Below are positions 43,533 to 47,317 of a stretch of 47,317 nucleotides of DNA, piece by piece; the stretch's first letter is position 1, and every line of letters begins with the position of its first letter. This stretch comes from Muribaculaceae bacterium (GTDB lineage Bacteria > Bacteroidota > Bacteroidia > Bacteroidales > Muribaculaceae): NCBI GenBank assembly GCA_009775225.1, contig VSPE01000017.1, positions 1-47,317 of the forward strand, in the 5' to 3' direction. The translations under genes were made by a program, and so were the position numbers. Under the pieces are notes generated by a model. The model was not told where the DNA came from. It saw only the letters and a list, made by a program, of their open reading frames with translations, and did not search any database.

Positions 43533-44462
43533 TTATTGGAGAAAATCAGATTAGATTTTTCAACATATCCTCGTCAATATAACGGTAGCGAGCGCCGGTT
43601 TTGCAGCCTTATTTGTGACTGTTAGACTAACAAAACTACTTTTGGATAATGGTCATTAAATTTTTGTCCGATATATTCAGTCGCATCGTTGTTGATGCTG
43701 GCCCGGAGTATTGCCATAAGGTCGGACACAGTGCATACGACAAAAACACTGAAAAACGAATCTTTCAATGACCTTTTCTATTGGTATTTCAGTTGGTATC
43801 TGAGTTGGTATCCACTTATATAATCCAACGGCCTTTTCTATTGTCAATTCACATTTTCGCTGTTTTTAGGCGTTACGGAGACCTCTAATCATGATAACCG
43901 TGCGGCAATCGCCTTTTTGATTTGATCGGAAAGCTTTACCTCCCTCAGTACGCTATTTCAATGTCGAACATTGACACACTTCTGCTGTCGGCATCCGTGT
44001 CCTCTTTTTATAACCGGTTTGGTTGTGCTTCATCATTGAGTACGGTCGATTGATTTTCTCTTTGCGCCATTGAAGTTGGAGGACTGATTGCGCTCTCATG
44101 ACGGCATGGTCAGGCAGCTTATATAAAGAGGCTGGCTCTCTGATGCTGTATCGGCGTATCCGAGACTGTCTGCGAACCGGAGAGCAGGTATCCCGATTTC
44201 TTTCCATGTCCAATTTCCCGAGCGAAGCAAGAGCCAATCATTTTACTGCGCAAAGGTTGTATGCTGCGACATCTTGAAGATGTCCCGTGGACGCTTCCGC
44301 AAGGTCGCTCTGCCAATGAACGTGTGAAAAATCTTCCTTTCCATAGGTTCGTGCCTCTCTTATGGCAAGAGTATTGTTTCACTCAACCCCCGGCTGCCAC
44401 TGAAGCCGCACACCCTGAAATGCACATAAAATTAATTTACTCACTTCTAAAAATTTACAGAC
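43504..44462. other. Gene-poor stretch between abiE and ssb
   Basis: No complete gene that I believe. It contains the abiE promoter, a probable frameshifted relic (43622-43847), and the small hairpin GACATC-TTGAA-GATGTC near 44269. Open frames on both strands of 60-110 codons here show no family pattern and look like chance. Confidence 0.6.
43622..43847 (-). pseudogene. Possible frameshifted small gene relic
   Basis: Minus strand from a TTG at 43847 reads TIEKAVGLYKWIPTQIPTEI and continues PIEKVIERF in one frame (stop at 43677). An adjacent frame then reads like protein (VCTVSDLMAILRASINND, EYIGQKFNDHY) up to a stop at 43622. The four-residue repeat IPTQ/IPTE/IPIE corresponds to a 12-base repeat. 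Suggestive of one gene broken by a frameshift, but not recognised. Confidence 0.3.
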
Positions 44463-44855
44463 ATGAAGAAAATCAGCAACACCTTCGAACTCTCCGGCTT
44501 CATCGCAAACGACGCCCAGATCCGCAACTTCGACACCGCATCGGTAGCCCGCTTCGCCATATCGGTAAGCCGCGCCGAAAAGAACCAGGCCGGTGAGACA
44601 TCATTCAAGTCTGCCCTCATCAACATCGAGGCATGGCGCAAGAACGAGAACCTCGACTCCTTCGACCGCCTCAAGAAAGGCGAGCACATCACCGTGACCG
44701 GCTACTTCAAGCCCGAGGAATGGACGGGTACCGACGGCAAGAAAAACCAGCGTGTCGTTCTCGTGGCAATGAAGTTCCACCGTACTCCCGAAATGGAGGA
44801 ACAGCCTGAGACTTCCGCCAAGAAATCATCCAAGAAGTCGAAGAAAGCCGCCTGA
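44463..44855 (+). CDS. Single-stranded DNA-binding protein, first copy
   Basis: 130 residues with an OB-fold SSB pattern: ELSGFIANDAQIRNF, SVARFAISVSRAEKN, the INIEAWRKNENLDSF strand and GEHITVTGYFKPEEW. The C-terminus is lysine-rich (KKSSKKSKKAA) and lacks the acidic DDDIPF-type tip that recruits partner proteins in housekeeping SSBs. GC is higher than its flanks. Likely the SSB of a mobile element used in its replication or transfer. Confidence 0.85.
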   Translation: MKKISNTFELSGFIANDAQIRNFDTASVARFAISVSRAEKNQAGETSFKSALINIEAWRKNENLDSFDRLKKGEHITVTGYFKPEEWTGTDGKKNQRVVLVAMKFHRTPEMEEQPETSAKKSSKKSKKAA

Positions 44856-45180
44856 TACGGTTCTCCCTCATAAGATTTGCGGTCTCCGGACCGCTTTTCT
44901 TTTGCTCAGGCCGACCCTGTTATATTATTTTCTGACCTTTATAAGCCATTGCATGAATCCATCCGTAAGGAGTCGCGTGATTTTATGTCGGCAAAGTTAA
45001 GGACACCTACGGATACGTCAAGGCCCGACGGCACCGTGCCACGGCATCACCCGTGCTGCTGTGGCAGCCTTGTCTTAATCCTTTTAGGTATCCTTCCTGA
45101 AGCCTGTAAAATTTCACGGCAACCCTCCCGGAAATGAATTAAAAAAGAGGGAAATAACAACTTAAAAAAACAATGTTATA
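44856..45180 (+). other. Leader region with structured element A
   Basis: Non-coding stretch between the first ssb and the next small gene. It holds the 122-base element A at 44960-45081. The open frame that crosses it is broken relative to copy B. No promoter box seen with confidence. Confidence 0.5.
44960..45081 (+). ncRNA. 122-base structured repeat element, copy A
   Basis: Stem P1 is CAAGGC (45019-45024) with GCCTTG (45067-45072); directly inside, stem P2 is TGCCACGGCA (45037-45046) with TGCTGTGGCA (45057-45066) and a 10-base loop. An outer GGAT (45011-45014) can pair with ATCC at 45078-45081 or with ATCC at 44961-44964. Copy B at 46226-46347 has the same stems. Relative to B it carries small indels that shift the frame, so conservation is at RNA or DNA level. 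Copy A lies upstream of the gene at 45181. No known RNA identified. Confidence 0.6.
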
Positions 45181-45450
45181 ATGACAACAACAGAAATCAC
45201 CTATCGTGATGAGACCTACACCTGCCGTGTGCTTTCAAGCAATGACGGAGAGCCGCTGATTATCGCCGGTCTTAAACTGCTTGACGCACTTATGCCGTAT
45301 CCGATGACCGACAACTGCAACGGTTTTGCCGACAAAGAGGCGGAGAAAATTGATGAAGAGATTTTCTTTTATACCAATGAATGTGATTTGAAACTGGATG
45401 ATAAAAACCTTACTGAACTGATGAGGGCAAGCAATCTTGACTGGTTTTGA
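45181..45450 (+). CDS. Hypothetical small protein
   Basis: 89 residues, acidic, not recognised. It opens with a beta-strand pattern (TEITYRDETYTCRVL) and ends in a helical DLKLDDKNLTELMRASNLDWF. It stands 100 bases after element A and 19 bases before the next gene, so the two are probably one transcription unit. Small acidic proteins of this kind are common in Bacteroidetes mobile elements. Confidence 0.6.
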   Translation: MTTTEITYRDETYTCRVLSSNDGEPLIIAGLKLLDALMPYPMTDNCNGFADKEAEKIDEEIFFYTNECDLKLDDKNLTELMRASNLDWF

Positions 45451-45469
45451 CAACTAAAAGAAAAAAGAT

Positions 45470-45766
45470 ATGACACGCAGAGAAGAAATAGAAGCCGCCG
45501 CTAAAGATATATTCAAGGACAGCGAATATCCTGTCCCAAATATATGCTGCTTCATAAGAGGTGCTGAGTGGGCAGACAGGAACCCCTTTCATGAATGGCA
45601 TAAATTCACGGATTCCGACTGCAAACCGGAAAAAGGACAAGTAATAATCCTTGCAATAATCAACATGGAGTTCAAGATTGTCTCTTATGAATTAGTCCGC
45701 TACGACCCGATGATACATTATTCTGGCAATGATAATGTCCGTTGGCTGGCTGTGCCCGAATTATAA
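45470..45766 (+). CDS. Hypothetical phage/plasmid-type small protein
   Basis: 98 residues. The opening helix with CFIRGAEWADRNP resembles a pattern often found in phage and plasmid proteins (GAxWADxNP). The C-terminal half has alternating strands ending in WLAVPEL. No function known. A purine-rich AAAGAAAAAAGAT precedes the ATG. A strong hairpin follows the stop. Confidence 0.6.
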   Translation: MTRREEIEAAAKDIFKDSEYPVPNICCFIRGAEWADRNPFHEWHKFTDSDCKPEKGQVIILAIINMEFKIVSYELVRYDPMIHYSGNDNVRWLAVPEL

Positions 45767-45778
45767 CTCAAGCACTAT

Positions 45779-45814
45779 ATGGCATGGCGGCGTTCATACT
45801 GCCATGCCATTTTA
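45779..45814 (+). terminator. Terminator after the phage/plasmid-type gene
   Basis: ATGGCATGGC (45779-45788) pairs perfectly with GCCATGCCAT (45801-45810), followed by TTTTAG. Confidence 0.75.
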
Positions 45815-46225
45815 GTCTTTATGCCGCTTACCTCTTATAGTGTCCATGCCCCAGTGCTCTTTATATCATTTAAGTACCTTTTTACAGCTTTGCCCCGTCC
45901 CAGGCATACACGCGGATTACTTTGGGCGAGAGTCTTTCACGGCAATGCTGTATTGCCAAGAAAGATACTCGCCTGTCAAAGCGGAAGGCAGAAGAATATC
46001 GCTCAGACTCGCTTGCAGGAAAGCATAGGTTACGCTACTCTCCACTTATGCTTATCCTTACAAGTTCCCTTGGCCGACACTCTTCCTGACAGCCATCCTA
46101 TAATCCACACTGATATGCCTTCCCTCCCTTTCTTACTTTTTTATTCATAGTCAGCCTATTCTATACTGCGTCAGGTTTTCCATTATAATAACAGAGCTTT
46201 TTTAGATCGGTGTTTTATCAAGTGC

Positions 46226-46347
46226 CATCCGAAAGGGAGCCGTCGATTTTTATGTCGGCGAAGTTAAGGCCGCTTGTGGATATGCCAAGGCCCGGCGGCA
46301 CGTGCCACGGCATCACATGTGGTGCTGTGGCAGCCTTGTCTCAATCC
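46226..46347 (+). ncRNA. 122-base structured repeat element, copy B
   Basis: Same length and layout as copy A: P1 CAAGGC (46286-46291) with GCCTTG (46333-46338); P2 TGCCACGGCA (46303-46312) with TGCTGTGGCA (46323-46332), loop TCACATGTGG. The loop keeps CAC..GTG while its middle bases differ from A. It ends 128 bases before the second ssb ATG. Shared flanks include ATGTCGGC and AAGTTAAGG upstream and GTCT.AATCC downstream. Confidence 0.6.
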
Positions 46348-46475
46348 ACCGTTTCACGACCTTTGTGATTTGCCGAAAAAATTGATTTGGCCCCTTACGG
46401 AAACGGACTTTGAAGAAAGGGAAAAATCAATCGCTTCACAGAAAACATAACATTAATCTTTTAGCATCAACGAAA

Positions 46476-46886
46476 ATGGAAGCTAACAACACCAACGCCA
46501 ACAATGGCAAGAAGAACATCATCAACTCAACCGTAGTCAGCGGCTTCGTAGCCACCGAACCGAGAATCACCACCTGCACCGAGGCAAGCGTTATCCGCTT
46601 CGCTCTCGCAGTCAGCAACCGGGTTACCAACAAGGCGACAGGAGAGGTTACACGCCAGTCCTCACTTATCACAGTCGAAAAGTGGGCTAAGAATACAAAT
46701 CTCTCATCATTCGACGCTATCAGAAAGGGCATCCTCGTTGAAGTCAAAGGGTACCTCAAACCTAACGAATGGAAAAACGCCGAGGGCGAAAGCCGACACC
46801 GTATCGTTCTCGCTGCAAGAAGCGTGAAGCCTATTGCGAAGCCGGCATCAATGATGGAACCGCAACCTGAAGCAATCGCTTCCTAA
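46476..46886 (+). CDS. Single-stranded DNA-binding protein, second copy
   Basis: 136 residues from the ATG at 46476. OB-fold pattern like the first copy (NSTVVSGFVATEPRIT, SVIRFALAVSNRVTN, LITVEKWAKNTNLSSF, VEVKGYLKPNEW) but clearly diverged, so not a recent duplication. Asparagine-rich start (ANNTNANNGKKN) and a short C-terminal tail without an acidic tip. Preceded by element B. Two SSBs with a shared RNA-like element nearby suggest related control in one mobile element. Confidence 0.85.
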   Translation: MEANNTNANNGKKNIINSTVVSGFVATEPRITTCTEASVIRFALAVSNRVTNKATGEVTRQSSLITVEKWAKNTNLSSFDAIRKGILVEVKGYLKPNEWKNAEGESRHRIVLAARSVKPIAKPASMMEPQPEAIAS

Positions 46887-46946
46887 TCCGAAGTCTCACA
46901 ATGCCCGAGGCTCACCCTCCGAGCCTCGGGGAAACATTAAAGCGAC

Positions 46947-47117
46947 ATGGAAGATTTTGAGGACAGTGTAATCGGATGCTTCTGCACTCTGCTTGACAGT
47001 TGGCGAGACCATGACTGCGGAGAAATCGTTGAGGACTCTGGGAACCAATATGTAGTGAGACTGACATCAGGACAACAAATTACCTTGAGCCATGATGATG
47101 TGGTAATCTGTGACTGA
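46947..47117 (+). CDS. Hypothetical 56-residue protein
   Basis: Acidic small protein starting MEDFEDSVIGCFC. The second half alternates strands (GEIVEDSGNQYVVRL, QQITLSHDDVVIC) in a way that resembles small SH3-like domains, a guess only. It is 60 bases after the second ssb and ends just before a terminator hairpin, so it is probably the last gene of that unit. Two cysteines flank a phenylalanine near residues 11-13. Confidence 0.55.
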   Translation: MEDFEDSVIGCFCTLLDSWRDHDCGEIVEDSGNQYVVRLTSGQQITLSHDDVVICD

Positions 47118-47130
47118 CTAAACCTATAAT

Positions 47131-47161
47131 CGACAATCCGACCTTATGCACCGGATTGTCG
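47131..47161 (+). terminator. Terminator-like hairpin after the 56-residue protein gene
   Basis: CGACAATCCG (47131-47140) pairs perfectly with CGGATTGTCG (47152-47161), 11-base loop, followed by GTTTAACG. Weak T-run. The remaining bases to 47317 hold a TAACAATTGTTA palindrome at 47259-47270 and a small hairpin at 47286-47314, but no gene. Confidence 0.65.
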
Positions 47162-47317
47162 GTTTAACGTAGCAAGGTTCCTGTTATACTTTCTGCTTTC
47201 CCCTTTTAATGATATAAGTGCCGCACTTTTGTAATAAAGCAAGTAAGAGGGTGTTTCATAACAATTGTTAAGAGTAACAAGCAAAAATGCCTCTGCTAAA
47301 GGAGAGGACATTTCTAA

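Larger units (their letters stand above)
45767..46475 (+). other. Non-coding stretch before the second ssb
   Basis: No gene recognised. Contains the terminator at 45779-45814, about 400 bases with nothing I can name, then element B at 46226-46347 and the leader of the second ssb. Confidence 0.55.

Noticed and set aside
43781..43816. CRISPR-like short tandem repeat
   Set aside because: Only three 12-base units without spacers; better explained by a four-residue protein repeat or simple duplication.
43953..44237. 94-codon open frame on the minus strand before ssb
   Set aside because: No family resemblance, arginine-rich chance composition, no promoter or ribosome site.
44877..45137. Small protein crossing element A
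   Set aside because: The matching frame in copy B diverges after an indel while the DNA stays conserved, so translation is not what is preserved.
45779..46150. 123-codon open frame after the phage/plasmid-type gene
   Set aside because: Begins inside a terminator hairpin and has no recognisable domain pattern.

Overview
The window is a piece of a Bacteroidales chromosome, most like the Muribaculaceae (a gut S24-7-type genome). The reasons are the GC-rich coding sequence with AT-rich intergenic strips, promoters of the Bacteroidetes form (TTTG, about 19-20 bases, TAnnTTTG), and several Bacteroidetes-type families: GLPGLI protein, DUF4369 lipoprotein, DUF4105/Lnb, a 1117-residue SecA and an IS481 transposase relic. 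Genus assignment is inference.

Layout. 1-0.7 kb: a HepT/MntA (HEPN/MNT) toxin-antitoxin pair, then tRNA-Ala(GGC). 0.9-10.1 kb, plus strand: a NamZ-type exo-muramidase with a sodium:solute symporter and a WYL regulator (probable cell-wall sugar recovery), a small lipoprotein, rsmA, mgtE, a ComF-like protein, a glutaminyl cyclase-like M28 lipoprotein and sufE. 10.2-13.9 kb: nagB with an outer-membrane barrel gene (minus), a MIP18/SufT-like gene with lpxH (plus), and corA (minus). 14.1-21.8 kb, plus strand: one tight operon with TolC, HlyD, two ABC-2 permeases (no ATPase), a Wzx-like flippase and a glycosyltransferase. 29.1-22.0 kb, minus strand: patB/malY-type lyase, aroA, a small Cys-motif membrane protein, a metal ABC permease, pldA, a thioredoxin-fold lipoprotein and yifB in near-continuous order. 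37.8-29.3 kb, minus strand: cca, queD, queE, lnb, a degenerate alkaline-phosphatase-fold protein and secA, mostly overlapping.

38-47.3 kb is accessory. It has lower GC and holds a GLPGLI gene, a decayed IS481 transposase, a structured non-coding stretch with nested inverted repeats, a complete tyrosine recombinase, an AbiEi/AbiEii type IV toxin-antitoxin pair, long gene-poor stretches, two divergent ssb genes and three small genes of unknown function. Two 122-base near-identical elements lie here, one upstream of a small gene and one upstream of the second ssb. They keep the same foldable stems but break reading frame relative to each other, so they look like a structured RNA family rather than protein. 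This is my best candidate for something undescribed.

A recurrent regulatory feature is a TAnnTTTG box ending only 5-6 bases before the start codon at four genes, which predicts leaderless or nearly leaderless transcripts. All assignments are by eye; no database search was possible.
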